A stretch of 32,494 nucleotides of DNA from an uncultured Eubacteriales bacterium (GCA_944349545.1 CALVNG010000019.1:1-32494); one strand, 5' to 3'. Shown: positions 8,397 to 17,874, numbered from the stretch's first letter. Numbers and translations are program-made. Notes: generated by a model not told the origin, from the letters alone.

Positions 8397-9680
8397 TTAC
8401 CCCTCCAGCGAGGCATAGGCGCGCCTGTCAATCTGGGCGAAGCAGGCTGCCGCGCCCAGCACGCCCACCAGCAGAAACAGCAGGGCCATCCCGCTGCCCG
8501 CGCCTGATCCCACCAGCGGCACAAGCGCTTTTGCCGCCGGACCGCCCGCTCGCATGAACGGCTCGGCCAGGTGATCGCTAAGCAGGCCGCCCATCAGGTA
8601 TCCCAGCGGAATGGAACAGAACTGCAGCGAGCCCTGCGCCGCAAATACGCGACCCTGCCGGTCCATGGGCACGCTGGCACGCAGCAGCGTGGTCAGGTTC
8701 GCGTTCAGCAGCGGAAGGGGCAAGTTGCCTGCCAATGCCGCAAAGGCCCAGATTTCAACGCCGCGCCCCAACGCCCACAGGCAGTCGCACAAAAGAAAGG
8801 AAACCGCGCAGCTGAAAAACACCAGCCTGAGCGGCCTGCGCGGTCGGGGCATCGCCGTGGCCAGCACGCTGCCCATCAGCGTGCCTACCCCGATGCAGGA
8901 GGATACCGTACCTACCGCCAGCTCGTCGCCGCCGGTGCGCGCCAGAATCATGGCAGGCATCAAGCCGTTTCCGCTCATGGAAGCTAGAAGATTGACAAAG
9001 GTAAAGAACAGAATCAGCCTCAGCAGCGCTGGGCGCTCCCGCCGAAGAAAGCGCAACCCGTCCAGCGTGCCGCCGCGCGCTGTCTGCTCCGTCTGCGCGG
9101 CCCGGGGGATGCGCACCAGTGCCAGCAGCATGCCCGCGCCCACAAGAAAGCTCGTCAGATCGATCAGCAGCACCCATTCCAACCCGCCGAAGGCCATGAC
9201 CGCCGAGGACAAGGCCGGACAGGCCAGCGTGTTGACCGCTGCGGAAAACGACTGCATGCCCGACGCGCGCGCGTAATGCCTTGGCGGCACGATCTGCGAC
9301 AGAGCCGCGTTGGACGCGGGCGACTGAAAGGCGTTGGTCATGCCCACCAGCAGGTTGATGGCATACAGATGCCACAGCTGCAGCATGCCCGCCCGCATCA
9401 CCAGCAGCAGCGCAAGCGTGGCCAGCGCAGCCGTCAAGTCGCTCAGGAACATGACCGCCTTGCGGCTGGCGCGGTCCGCCACAGAGCCGCCCAGAAAGGT
9501 AAAGATCATTTCGGGCAGATAGCTGCACAGCGCCAGGACCGCCACGCTCGTGACCGTCCGCGCTCTTTCATACGACCAAAGCACCAGCGCAAACGCCGTC
9601 ATGCGGCTGCCCAGTTGCGATATTGATTGTCCAAACCACAGGAAGAAGAAGTTCTTCCATTCCGAATACCAGTGTTTCAT
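8397..9680 (-). CDS. MFS exporter, DHA3 (MefA/EntS-like, MFS_3) family
   Basis: A twelve-helix membrane transporter of 427 residues. ATG 9680 (MKHWYSEWKNFFFLW) is chosen because GGAG sits 9 nt upstream; the frame extends to 9713 without a better site. The start FFLWFGQSISQLGSRMTAFALVLW, the loop FLGGSVADRASRKAVMFLSD and the helix-4 stretch NAFQSPASNAALSQIVPP are the pattern of the DHA3 group, which includes macrolide and siderophore exporters. The substrate is unknown, and resistance should not be assumed from family alone. It is a single-gene unit with a clear terminator; I found no convincing sigma-A promoter in the 166 bases upstream. Confidence 0.85.
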   Translation of the reverse strand: MKHWYSEWKNFFFLWFGQSISQLGSRMTAFALVLWSYERARTVTSVAVLALCSYLPEMIFTFLGGSVADRASRKAVMFLSDLTAALATLALLLVMRAGMLQLWHLYAINLLVGMTNAFQSPASNAALSQIVPPRHYARASGMQSFSAAVNTLACPALSSAVMAFGGLEWVLLIDLTSFLVGAGMLLALVRIPRAAQTEQTARGGTLDGLRFLRRERPALLRLILFFTFVNLLASMSGNGLMPAMILARTGGDELAVGTVSSCIGVGTLMGSVLATAMPRPRRPLRLVFFSCAVSFLLCDCLWALGRGVEIWAFAALAGNLPLPLLNANLTTLLRASVPMDRQGRVFAAQGSLQFCSIPLGYLMGGLLSDHLAEPFMRAGGPAAKALVPLVGSGAGSGMALLFLLVGVLGAAACFAQIDRRAYASLEG

Positions 9681-9754
9681 GGGAACCCGCTCCTTTTTGA
9701 TCAATGCATGCAAAGGCGCAGGGCTCCACGGGGACAGGCCGGTTCAAGCCAAAT

Positions 9755-9788
9755 GCTTCGCGCGCGCGTCCCCTGCCCTGCGCGAAGC
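9755..9788. other. Hairpin between queA and the DHA3 exporter gene
   Basis: GCTTCGCGC (9755-9763) and GCGCGAAGC (9780-9788) form a 9-bp stem with a 16-nt loop. No T-run follows on either strand (only ATTTGG on the minus strand), so it is at best a weak terminator for queA, or a protein-binding or RNA-stability element. Confidence 0.4.
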
Positions 9789-9846
9789 AGCATCAATGCA
9801 AAGAGGCAGCCTCATCCGGCCCCTCCCCCTTTCATGACCGAGTATC

Positions 9847-10872
9847 TCAAAGTATCAGCATGGCATCCCCAAAGGAAAAGAAACGATAGCGTTCCTCTAC
9901 CGCCTCGCGATAGACGCGCAGCGCCTCCTCCCGCCCCATCAGGGCGGAAATGAGCATCAGAAGCGTGCTCTGCGGCAGATGGAAGTTGGTGATCAGCGCG
10001 TCGGTCGCGTGGAAGGCATAGCCGGGCGTGATGAAAATGCCTGTGTCGCCGCTCTGGGCACGCACGATCCCATCCTCGCCGGTGACGGTCTCCAGCGTGC
10101 GCACGCTGGTGGTGCCCACGCACACGCAGCGCCCGCCTGAAGCGCGCGCGGCGTTGATGCGCGCCGCCGCTTCCGACGGCACCTCATAGTGCTCCACATG
10201 CATATGGTGTTGGCTCAAATCCTCCGTTTTCACAGGACGGAAGGTGCCCAGACCCACATGAAGCACAATCGGCACCACGTCCACGCCCATTCCACGCACA
10301 CGGTCGAGTAGCTCCGGCGTGAAATGCAGGCCTGCCGTAGGTGCGGCAGCGCTGCCCTCCTCCCGGGCATAGACGGTCTGATAGCGGGTCTTGTCCATCA
10401 ACTTTTCATGGATGTAGGGCGGAAGCGGCATCTGGCCCAGCTCGTCCAGAATTTCCTCGAACACACCCTGATAGTGAAAGCGCACCTTGCGCCCGCCGTC
10501 CTCGGCGTTGTCGATGATCTGCGCACGGAGCAGCCCTTCGCCAAACACGCATATGGTTCCAGGGCGAAGCCTGCGGCCCGGCCGCACCAGCGCCTCCCAT
10601 ACGTCGCGCTCCAGGCGTTTGAGCAAAAGCAGCTCCACCGGCACGCCGGTGTCCTCCTTCTGCCCCAGCAGCCGCGCGGGAATCACCTTGGTCTCGTTGA
10701 TGACCAGCGCGTCGCCTGCCCGCAGGAGCTGCGGCAGATCATAGAAATGCAGATGCCTGACGCTGCGGTCCGCGCGGTCGTACACCAGCAGGCGGCTGCG
10801 GTCGCGAGGCTCGATGGGCGTCTGCGCAATCAGCTCCTGCGGAAGCTCGTAATCAAAATCGCTGGTTTTCAT
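9847..10872 (-). CDS. queA: S-adenosylmethionine:tRNA ribosyltransferase-isomerase
   Basis: QueA transfers and isomerises the ribosyl part of SAM onto 7-aminomethyl-7-deazaguanine in tRNA to give epoxyqueuosine. At 341 residues it is full length. It starts [30 protein letters not shown], the family N-terminus, and contains [26 protein letters not shown], the [10 protein letters not shown] segment and [10 protein letters not shown]. Its ATG overlaps the ruvB stop by 4 nt, the common ruvB-queA arrangement in Firmicutes, so it is expressed from the ruvC promoter. tgt is not in the window. Confidence 0.97.
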   Translation of the reverse strand: MKTSDFDYELPQELIAQTPIEPRDRSRLLVYDRADRSVRHLHFYDLPQLLRAGDALVINETKVIPARLLGQKEDTGVPVELLLLKRLERDVWEALVRPGRRLRPGTICVFGEGLLRAQIIDNAEDGGRKVRFHYQGVFEEILDELGQMPLPPYIHEKLMDKTRYQTVYAREEGSAAAPTAGLHFTPELLDRVRGMGVDVVPIVLHVGLGTFRPVKTEDLSQHHMHVEHYEVPSEAAARINAARASGGRCVCVGTTSVRTLETVTGEDGIVRAQSGDTGIFITPGYAFHATDALITNFHLPQSTLLMLISALMGREEALRVYREAVEERYRFFSFGDAMLIL

Positions 10873-11897
10873 ATCCTCAGCTGTTCCCCCTCGTCGGGCG
10901 GCGTCTGCGGTTTGCGGCCCAGGTGTTCATAGGCGGCGGGCATGACCACGCGACCCCTTGGCGTGCGCGTGAGGAAGCCCAGCTGCATCAGATACGGCTC
11001 GTAGACGTCCTCGATGGTGGAGGCGTCCTCGCCCGTCATGGCGCTCAGCGTTTCCAGACCGACCGGCCCGCCAGCGAACTTGTCGATCATGGTTTCCAGC
11101 ATGGCGCGGTCCAGCTTTTCCAGCCCCAGCTCGTCCACGTCCAAAAGGTCCATGCCCTGCCGGGCCACCTCCAGCGTAATCACGCCCCCCGCCCGGATCT
11201 GCGCAAAGTCGCGCACGCGGCGGAGCATTCGGTTGGCGATACGCGGCGTGCCGCGGCTGCGGCGGGCGATTTCCAGAATGCCCGCGTCATCCGCTCGCAC
11301 GTTCAGAATGCCCGCGCTGCGCCGTACGATGGCCGCGAGTTCCTCGGGCGAATACATCTCCAGCCGAAACAGAATGCCGAAGCGGTCGCGCAGGGGCGCG
11401 CTCAAAAGGCCAGCACGCGTGGTGGCCCCCACCAGCGTAAAGCGAGGCAGATCCAGACGAATGCTGCGCGCCGTAGGTCCCTTGCCGATCATGATATCCA
11501 GCGCGTAATCCTCCATGGCGGGATAAAGCACTTCCTCCACAGAGCGGCTGAGGCGGTGAATCTCGTCGATGAAGAGCACGTCGCCGTCGCTTAAATTGGT
11601 CAGGATGCTGGCCAGGTCGCCCGCCTTTTCGATGGCGGGGCCGCTGGTGATACGGATGTTTTGCCCCATCTCGGCGGCGATGATGCCCGCCAGCGTAGTC
11701 TTGCCCAGGCCAGGCGGGCCATAGAGCAAAAGGTGGTCCAAAGGCTCGTGACGCTTGAGCGCCGCCTCAATGGAGATATGCAGATTCCGCTTGACAGCCT
11801 CCTGACCGATGTATTCCCGCAGGGTTTTGGGGCGCAGGCTCTGCTCCTGCTCATCCTCGCCCTGCCGGAAGCCCGTGGAAACGATGCGGTCGTCCAT
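10869..11897 (-). CDS. ruvB: Holliday junction branch-migration helicase RuvB
   Basis: RuvB is the hexameric AAA+ motor that, with RuvA, drives branch migration of Holliday junctions. The protein is 342 residues: an N-terminal tail with [12 protein letters not shown], Walker [10 protein letters not shown] near 60-68, Walker [11 protein letters not shown], sensor [19 protein letters not shown], arginine-rich [17 protein letters not shown], and a C-terminal winged helix ending in [11 protein letters not shown]. It sits 20 nt after ruvA and overlaps queA by 4 nt. Confidence 0.98.
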   Translation of the reverse strand: MDDRIVSTGFRQGEDEQEQSLRPKTLREYIGQEAVKRNLHISIEAALKRHEPLDHLLLYGPPGLGKTTLAGIIAAEMGQNIRITSGPAIEKAGDLASILTNLSDGDVLFIDEIHRLSRSVEEVLYPAMEDYALDIMIGKGPTARSIRLDLPRFTLVGATTRAGLLSAPLRDRFGILFRLEMYSPEELAAIVRRSAGILNVRADDAGILEIARRSRGTPRIANRMLRRVRDFAQIRAGGVITLEVARQGMDLLDVDELGLEKLDRAMLETMIDKFAGGPVGLETLSAMTGEDASTIEDVYEPYLMQLGFLTRTPRGRVVMPAAYEHLGRKPQTPPDEGEQLRI

Positions 11898-11917
11898 GCC
11901 CTATCCCCTCTTCCAAA

Positions 11918-12541
11918 TCACATGTTTTGCGCCATGTGGCGCAGGGCCAGCTTGATCAGCTCGTCCGGCGTCTCCGCCTGGCCCTTGACGCCCCTGAGCG
12001 CAGCGGCCGCTTCCTGCGGGGTATATCCCAGCGATTTGAGCGCCAGCAGCGCCTCGCCCAGCGCGTCCTGCGCGGGCGCGTCGGGCTCGATGGCAAAGGC
12101 CGCGTCATCCATCCCTGCAGCGCCGGAAAGCGCTTCCTGCGCCAGCTTGTCCTTGAGTTCCAGGCTGATACGCTGCGCCGTTTTTTTGCCGATGCCCGGC
12201 GCGCGGGACAGCGCCGCCGCGTCCCCGGTAAGGATGGCCAGGCGCAGGTCCGCCAGCGGCATGCTGCCCAGCACGCCCAGCGCGCTCTTTGGACCAATGC
12301 CGCTGACGGAAGTCAGGCGCTTGAACATGTCGCGTTCTTCCTTCTGGCAGAAGCCGAAGAGCTCCATGGCATCCTCGCGCACGTTCATAAAGGTATACAA
12401 CGCGCATTCCTGCCCGGCAGCGGGCAAGGCGGCCAGCGTGTTCATGCTGCACATCACGCGCAGGCCCAGGCCGCCGACCGTCATCACAACGGCCTCGCCC
12501 TCGCTTTTTTCCATCAGGGTGCCCTTTACCATTGCGATCAT
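11918..12541 (-). CDS. ruvA: Holliday junction DNA helicase subunit RuvA
   Basis: RuvA binds four-way junctions and loads RuvB. At 207 residues it has the three-part RuvA plan: an OB-fold (MIAMVKGTLMEKSEGEAVV ... RVMCS), two helix-hairpin-helix motifs (LTSVSGIGPKSALGVLG and LSRAPGIGKKTAQRISLELKDKL), a variable linker, and a C-terminal three-helix domain ending LGYTPQEAAAALRGVKG. ATG 12541 lies 9 nt after the ruvC stop, with GAGG upstream. Confidence 0.97.
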   Translation of the reverse strand: MIAMVKGTLMEKSEGEAVVMTVGGLGLRVMCSMNTLAALPAAGQECALYTFMNVREDAMELFGFCQKEERDMFKRLTSVSGIGPKSALGVLGSMPLADLRLAILTGDAAALSRAPGIGKKTAQRISLELKDKLAQEALSGAAGMDDAAFAIEPDAPAQDALGEALLALKSLGYTPQEAAAALRGVKGQAETPDELIKLALRHMAQNM

Positions 12542-12550
12542 GTCAGCGCC

Positions 12551-13045
12551 TCACTTCATCTTGAACTGCTCCCGCGCGGGACCCGTTGCGGCATGGGTCA
12601 GCGCGATGGCGATGGCGTCCGCCGCGTCGTCCGGGCGTGCAATCTCCTGCATGCGCAAGAGCAGCTTCACCATCTGCTGCACCTGCTGCTTCTCGGCCTT
12701 GCCGTAGCCCACGATCGCCTGCTTCACCTGCATGGGCGTGTATTCATACAGCCGGTCGGTGTACTCGGCGCACGCGGCCAGGCTCACGCCCCGTGCCGCG
12801 CCCACGGTGAGCGCCGTGGTCACGTTGCGCGCAAAGAACAATTCCTCAAAGGCGATTTCCTCCGGCCGGTACTGCCTCAGCAGCGCGCGCATGTCCCGGC
12901 CGATGCGGCACAGACGGTCGGGAAAGGACTGCTGCGGCGTGGTCAGAATGCAGCCGTAGTCCACCAGCCGCTGCTTTCCCCGCTCCGCCTCGATCACACC
13001 CCAGCCAAGCGTGGCCAGGCCGGGATCCACGCCCAAGACGATCAT
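12551..13045 (-). CDS. ruvC: Crossover junction endodeoxyribonuclease RuvC
   Basis: RuvC resolves Holliday junctions by paired nicks. The protein is 164 residues. Acidic catalytic positions are visible as Asp7 (VLGVDPG), Glu67 (AFEELFF), Asp140 and Asp143 (DDAADAIAIA). ATG 13045 follows AAGGAGG by 9 nt. It is the first gene of ruvC-ruvA-ruvB-queA, directly behind the strong promoter and LexA-like box. Confidence 0.97.
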   Translation of the reverse strand: MIVLGVDPGLATLGWGVIEAERGKQRLVDYGCILTTPQQSFPDRLCRIGRDMRALLRQYRPEEIAFEELFFARNVTTALTVGAARGVSLAACAEYTDRLYEYTPMQVKQAIVGYGKAEKQQVQQMVKLLLRMQEIARPDDAADAIAIALTHAATGPAREQFKMK

Positions 13046-13069
13046 GCGCCACGCCTCCTTGTCTTTGCT

Positions 13070-13098
13070 ATGATACAGGTTTTGTCTACGGTTGTCAA
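13070..13098 (-). promoter_or_regulatory. Strong sigma-A promoter of ruvC-ruvA-ruvB-queA
   Basis: On the minus strand TTGACA (13093-13098, perfect) and TATCAT (13070-13075) are 17 bp apart, about 25 bp before the ruvC start codon. Confidence 0.85.
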
Positions 13099-13109
13099 AC
13101 GTATGTTCG
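13096..13109 (-). promoter_or_regulatory. LexA/DinR-like SOS box overlapping the ruvC promoter
   Basis: The minus strand reads CGAACATACGTTTG. This fits 13 of 14 positions of the Bacillus LexA box as I recall it (CGAACRNRYGTTYC) and overlaps the -35 hexamer by three bases, where a repressor would block RNA polymerase. Confidence 0.7.
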
Positions 13110-13127
13110 ACGGCGCAGGCGCACTGT

Positions 13128-13157
13128 AAAGGGGGCGCCGCCCTGTGGCAGCCCCCC
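13128..13157 (-). terminator. Probable terminator of the TIM-barrel gene
   Basis: Downstream of the stop at 13184, minus-strand GGGGGC...GCCCCC with inner GCC/GGC pairing (13131-13157) forms a GC-rich hairpin followed only by TTTAC. The short T-run makes it a weak candidate. Confidence 0.5.
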
Positions 13158-13183
13158 CTGAAAGTCCGCCGGCAAAAGCGCCG

Positions 13184-13987
13184 TCAGAGCGTGCGCATGT
13201 AGTTGGCGTAGTGCGCAAACACGATGCCCGGCTCCTCCAGCGTCGTATCCCAGCGCTTGACCCACTCCAGAGAATAGAAGCCCTCGTAGCCGCCGTCCTT
13301 GAGCACACCTACGATCTCCTCCAGCGGCACGTCGCCAAAGCCGGGCAAGGCGTAGCGGTAGCCGTCCGCTGTGGCGGTGCTGTCCTTAAAATGGGTATGG
13401 CACAGCCATGGACGCAGATTCTGATAGGTGATTTCCGGCTTTTCATGCATGAAGCGGTAGGGGTGATGGACGTCCCACAGCACGCCCACACCCTCGCAGC
13501 TGACGGTGCTCATCAGCCGGGCCAGCTTCTCGCTGTCGCTCCACACACCGTTGGTCTCAATCAGCATCTTCACGCCATGCTCCAGCGCGTAATGCCCCAT
13601 CTCCACCGCGCGGTGCTGCACGTATCCCTCATCCACTGTGCCGGCGGGCTGGGGCACGGGCGCGGTCGCCATCACGCGCACATAGGGCACGCCCAGCTTT
13701 TGCGCCAGGTGGATATATGCCTGAATCTCCTCGCTGGTGGTCTGCTCCGTCTCGCGCAGGTGGATGCAGCAGTCGCTGTCCAGGCAGGGAATTGTCAGGT
13801 TCAACCGAGCGAGCTCGGCCTTGGTTTTCTCCAGGTTTTCATCGGAAAAGGCGGGGATGCTCGGTACCGAGATGTCGTTTCCGACACCGCGGACCTCCAC
13901 GCCGCCGTATCCCAGATCGCAGGCGGTCGCCAATATCTCCCGCCAGCTCCAGCGCGGACAGCCCAGGGTGGAAAAGCTGATCTTCAT
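13184..13987 (-). CDS. Sugar phosphate isomerase/epimerase-like TIM-barrel protein
   Basis: A 267-residue soluble protein of the xylose isomerase-like/AP endonuclease 2 superfamily (PF01261). ATG 13987 has AAGGAG 8 nt upstream; an in-frame GTG at 13996 overlaps that site and is not favoured. It begins MKISFSTLGCPRWSWREIL and shows GYGGVEVRG on strand 2, LIETNG, GVLWDVHHPYRF with the Asp/His ligand pair, CHTHFKDS and GFYSLEWVKRW with a late Glu. These give a His/Asp/Glu metal site typical of sugar epimerases or isomerases. The exact substrate is not readable. It has its own promoter and no sugar-pathway neighbours. Confidence 0.85.
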   Translation of the reverse strand: MKISFSTLGCPRWSWREILATACDLGYGGVEVRGVGNDISVPSIPAFSDENLEKTKAELARLNLTIPCLDSDCCIHLRETEQTTSEEIQAYIHLAQKLGVPYVRVMATAPVPQPAGTVDEGYVQHRAVEMGHYALEHGVKMLIETNGVWSDSEKLARLMSTVSCEGVGVLWDVHHPYRFMHEKPEITYQNLRPWLCHTHFKDSTATADGYRYALPGFGDVPLEEIVGVLKDGGYEGFYSLEWVKRWDTTLEEPGIVFAHYANYMRTL

Positions 13988-14025
13988 GGCCGTCACTCCT
14001 TAAACTTGCATATCGGCTGGTGTTT

Positions 14026-14054
14026 ATGATATCATTGCTTCATCCGTTGGTCAA
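14026..14054 (-). promoter_or_regulatory. Sigma-A promoter of the TIM-barrel gene
   Basis: Minus-strand TTGACC (14049-14054) and TATCAT (14026-14031) lie 17 bp apart. The -10 is embedded in the small palindrome ATGATATCAT. Confidence 0.75.
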
Positions 14055-14116
14055 GCCCTCCATGGGCTGGGGATGAGGCATTTTTGTTTTCAAGGCGTCA
14101 GGAAAGGGGGCTTATC

Positions 14117-15439
14117 ATGGGCCGGCGCAGACGTGCTAGGCGGAGGATTTCGCTGGGAACCGTCGTGATGCTTCTTCTGACGATCGTGGTGCTGGGGGGA
14201 TTCTGCGCGCTGCTGCCCAGGCTAACGGGCGTAACGGATGTGCGCACCAATGCGGCCGAGCTGGCGGTAGCCATCGACCAGTCCCTGTCGCAGCTCGCTG
14301 CCTCCGGCGTGTCGCTGGTTGGACCAACGCCGCAGGCCTCCGTGCTTCCCCCATCCGAGCTGGCTACAGCCACGCCTACGGCTGCCGCGCCGACTGCGCA
14401 GCCGGAGCAGCGCTTTACGCTGTGCGCGGCGGGCAGCATCCAGATCAATTCCAACGTGCAAAAGGCCCTGACAGACGACGGCACCTACCGATTCGACATT
14501 CTTTTTGACGATCTTGCGGGTGACCTGGTCGCCGATCTGAGCATCGCCACGCTGGAGAACAACGTAATCCCCAGCGCGAAGCTGAGTGATTCCAACATCC
14601 CCGTGGACGTGCTTGCGCCCCTTCGCGCGACGGGTGTTAACGCTCTGTGCCTGGGGTATTACGGCGCGCTCAACGGCGGCGTCGCCGGACTTATGGAAAC
14701 GCAGCAGGCCGTAACCGCCGCCGGGATGACGCCCTACGGCGTATACGCCTCCCAGCAGGAGCGCGACAGCCTTACGGTGATGGATGTGAACGGGATTTCC
14801 GTGGCGCTGCTCAGCTATCAGAATGAGCTGACCTCCTCCGGAAAGCGCCAGACCACCGACGAGGAGCAGGCGTTTGTCATCGCCAGCCAGCAGCTTCCGG
14901 TGATTGCCGACGACATCGCCAAGGTCCGGAAGGCGGGCGCGAAGGTGGTCGTCGTCTCCCTGTGCTGGGGCAAGGAAGGCGCCACTGCCCCCACCAGCAC
15001 GCAGACGGAGCTGGCGCAGGGCATTGCGGACGCGGGCGCGGATATCATTCTGGGCACGCATTCCGGGACGCTGCAAACGGTGGAAATTCTCACCGCCAAT
15101 CGCGGCGACGGCAAGTACCATCCCGTGCTGTGCGCCTATTCGCTGGGCAACCTGTTCACCTACGACCGGGAAAAGCGGTCCACTTTGGCCAGCATCCTGC
15201 TCAGGTCCGACGTGGTATATGACCCCACCACCGACTGTGTGGCATTTGACAACCTCAGCTACACGCCCACGTATTCCTGGCGCGGCAAGGAGGACGGCGT
15301 GACCCGTTACCGCACCCTCCTCAACGACGGACAGACCTATCCCGACTATGTGGACGATACCCAGCGTGGCGTGATGGAACGCTGCCTCACGCTGGTCAAC
15401 GACGTGATGGCTGACACGCCCGTGCCTGCCGCGCAGTAA
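14117..15439 (+). CDS. CapA-like (PGA_cap) membrane-anchored protein with altered metal-site motifs
   Basis: A 440-residue protein starting at ATG 14117, with AGGAAAGGGGG upstream. Residues 1-11 are strongly basic (RRRRARRR), followed by one membrane helix (about 14-36), so the bulk should face outside. A Pro/Thr/Ala linker (about 72-103) leads to a domain with the order of blocks of the capsule-synthesis metallophosphatase family (PF09587): FTLCAAGSIQ, ATLEN, NALCLGYYGALNGGVAGL, VVSLCWGKEG, AGADIILGTHSGTLQ, AYSLGNLFT. In active members these positions read GD, NLE, NNHALDYG, HWG and GHHPH; most ligand residues are replaced here. It may be a binding or structural relative rather than a phosphatase. 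It is a single-gene unit with a clear terminator; its promoter is not obvious. Confidence 0.8.
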   Translation: MGRRRRARRRISLGTVVMLLLTIVVLGGFCALLPRLTGVTDVRTNAAELAVAIDQSLSQLAASGVSLVGPTPQASVLPPSELATATPTAAAPTAQPEQRFTLCAAGSIQINSNVQKALTDDGTYRFDILFDDLAGDLVADLSIATLENNVIPSAKLSDSNIPVDVLAPLRATGVNALCLGYYGALNGGVAGLMETQQAVTAAGMTPYGVYASQQERDSLTVMDVNGISVALLSYQNELTSSGKRQTTDEEQAFVIASQQLPVIADDIAKVRKAGAKVVVVSLCWGKEGATAPTSTQTELAQGIADAGADIILGTHSGTLQTVEILTANRGDGKYHPVLCAYSLGNLFTYDREKRSTLASILLRSDVVYDPTTDCVAFDNLSYTPTYSWRGKEDGVTRYRTLLNDGQTYPDYVDDTQRGVMERCLTLVNDVMADTPVPAAQ

Positions 15440-15454
15440 TGCCTTTCTCCTATT

Positions 15455-15478
15455 CGCCCTGCGGTTGCAGGGCGTTTT
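15455..15478 (+). terminator. Intrinsic terminator of the CapA-like gene
   Basis: CGCCCTGC (15455-15462) pairs with GCAGGGCG (15467-15474) around GGTT, followed by TTTT (15475-15478), 15 nt after the stop. Confidence 0.9.
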
Positions 15479-15483
15479 GTGGA

Positions 15484-15527
15484 CACACAAACAGGCGCCC
15501 CGGAGCAGTGTGGCATCCGGGGCGCCT
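15484..15527 (-). terminator. Terminator of the glycolytic operon
   Basis: A 12-bp perfect stem (AGGCGCCCCGGA 15493-15504 with TCCGGGGCGCCT 15516-15527) follows the gpmI stop on the minus strand and runs into the T/G-rich GTTTGTGTG. Confidence 0.8.
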
Positions 15528-15546
15528 ATTGGGTATGCTTGCTGCG

Positions 15547-17094
15547 TTACTCGACGATGAGCGATTTGCCCGTCATCTCGGCAGGCACGGGAATGCCCAT
15601 GCTATGCAGCATCGTGGGCGCGATATCGGCCAGACGGCCGCCCTCGCGCAGCGTCTTGCCCACCATTTCCGGCCCCACGGCAATGAAGGGCACGGGGTTG
15701 GTGGTATGCGCGGTGAAGGGCTCGCCGGTTTCGGGGTCGATCATCTGGTCGGCATTGCCGTGGTCAGCCGTGACAAAGGCACGGCCGCCGTTGTCCAGAA
15801 CAGCCCTGACCACGCGGTCCACGCACTCGTCCACCGCGGCCACGGCCTTCATGGCCGCTTCCATCACGCCGGTGTGGCCCACCATATCGCAGTTGGCGAA
15901 GTTGAGGATCATCACGTCGTACTTCTTTTCGTTGATGAGCTCAATCGCCTTGTCCGTGATCTCGTAGGCGGACATCTCGGGCTTCATGTCGAAGGTAGCC
16001 ACCTTGGAGGAGGGAATGAGCACGCGGTCCTCGCCCTCGTTGGGCTTTTCGACGCCGCCGTTGAAGAAGAAGGTGACGTGCGCGTACTTCTGGGTTTCCG
16101 CAATGCGCAGCTGCGTCTTGCCCAGTTTGGAGAGATACTCGCCCAAAGTGTTCTCCAGCGTCTCCGGCGGATTGACGACCTCCAAACCGGTAAAGGTTTC
16201 GTCATACTGCGTCATGCTGACGAAGTTGACATGGAAGAAGCCCTTTCCGCGCGGGAAGCCGTTGAAGTCGGGCTGGATGAAGGTACGGGTGAGCTGACGG
16301 GCGCGGTCGGGGCGGAAGTTGAAGAAGATCACGCTGTCGCCCTCGCCGATGGTGGCCACGGGCTGGCCGTTTTCCAGCACCACGGTGGGCTTGACAAACT
16401 CGTCCGTCTCCTCCTTGGCGTAGCTCTGCTCCACGGCCTGAACGGCGCTGTCGGCCGTCGCCTGGCCCTGGCCCAGCACCATGGCGTCATAGGCCTTCTG
16501 CACGCGGTCCCACAGGTTGTCGCGGTCCATGGCCCAGTAGCGGCCCATCACCGTGGCGATCTTGCCCACACCGATTTCGTTCAGCTTGGCCTCAAGTTCG
16601 CGCACATAGTCGATGCCGCTGGTGGGCGGCACGTCGCGGCCATCCAGGAAGCAGTGCACATATACGTTTTTCACCCCGCGGCGCTTGCACATTTCCACCA
16701 GGGCGTACAGGTGCGTGTTATGGCTGTGCACGCCGCCGTCGCTGACCAGGCCCATCAGGTGCACGCTCTTGCCGGTTTCCCTGGCCGTATCCATGGCATG
16801 GACCAGCGGCGCTTTCTCAAAGAACGTTCCGTCCTGAATGTCCTTGGTGATGCGGGTCAGCTCCTGATAGACGATGCGGCCCGCGCCGATGTTGAGGTGG
16901 CCGACCTCGCTGTTGCCCATCTGGCCGTCGGGCAGGCCCACGTCCATGCCGCTGGCGCCGATCTGGGTATGCGGATAGCGGGACATGAGCGCATCCAGCC
17001 TGGGCGTGCCCTGCTGATAGATCGCATTGCCCTCATGAGCGGGATTGATGCCGAAGCCGTCCATGATGATAAGGGCCGTCATGGTTTTTTGCAT
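15547..17094 (-). CDS. gpmI: 2,3-bisphosphoglycerate-independent phosphoglycerate mutase
   Basis: This manganese enzyme interconverts 3- and 2-phosphoglycerate. At 515 residues it is the usual length. Asp12 (MDGFG) and Ser62 (GNSEVGH, the phosphoserine nucleophile) are visible, as are GLVSDGGVHSHNTHL, HCFLDGRDVPPTSG, DRDNLWDRV and the C-terminal metal ligands in TADHGNADQM and AHTTNPVPF. ATG 17094 lies about 12 nt after GGAG; a second ATG four codons later is possible. It is the last gene of cggR-pgk-tpiA-gpmI, ahead of a strong terminator. Confidence 0.97.
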   Translation of the reverse strand: MQKTMTALIIMDGFGINPAHEGNAIYQQGTPRLDALMSRYPHTQIGASGMDVGLPDGQMGNSEVGHLNIGAGRIVYQELTRITKDIQDGTFFEKAPLVHAMDTARETGKSVHLMGLVSDGGVHSHNTHLYALVEMCKRRGVKNVYVHCFLDGRDVPPTSGIDYVRELEAKLNEIGVGKIATVMGRYWAMDRDNLWDRVQKAYDAMVLGQGQATADSAVQAVEQSYAKEETDEFVKPTVVLENGQPVATIGEGDSVIFFNFRPDRARQLTRTFIQPDFNGFPRGKGFFHVNFVSMTQYDETFTGLEVVNPPETLENTLGEYLSKLGKTQLRIAETQKYAHVTFFFNGGVEKPNEGEDRVLIPSSKVATFDMKPEMSAYEITDKAIELINEKKYDVMILNFANCDMVGHTGVMEAAMKAVAAVDECVDRVVRAVLDNGGRAFVTADHGNADQMIDPETGEPFTAHTTNPVPFIAVGPEMVGKTLREGGRLADIAPTMLHSMGIPVPAEMTGKSLIVE

Positions 17095-17121
17095 ATGGTT
17101 TAGCTGCTCCTTTTTCTCTGG

Positions 17122-17874
<753 letters not shown>

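Noticed and set aside
9695-9805. Similar short stretches (ATCAATGCA and CAAAG) on both sides of the 9700-9805 spacer, as if from an insertion
   Set aside because: The copies match only over about nine bases with gaps, and nothing like a transposase or long terminal inverted repeat is present.
14056-14116. AGCCC/GGGCT hairpin before the CapA-like gene as a riboswitch or terminator
   Set aside because: The stem is only 5 bp, with no T-run and no conserved leader elements.
15439-17103. A 554-codon open frame on the plus strand opposite gpmI
   Set aside because: It is the mirror of a clear gpmI gene in GC-rich DNA; the translation is His/Arg/Ala/Gly-rich without motifs and has no ribosome site.
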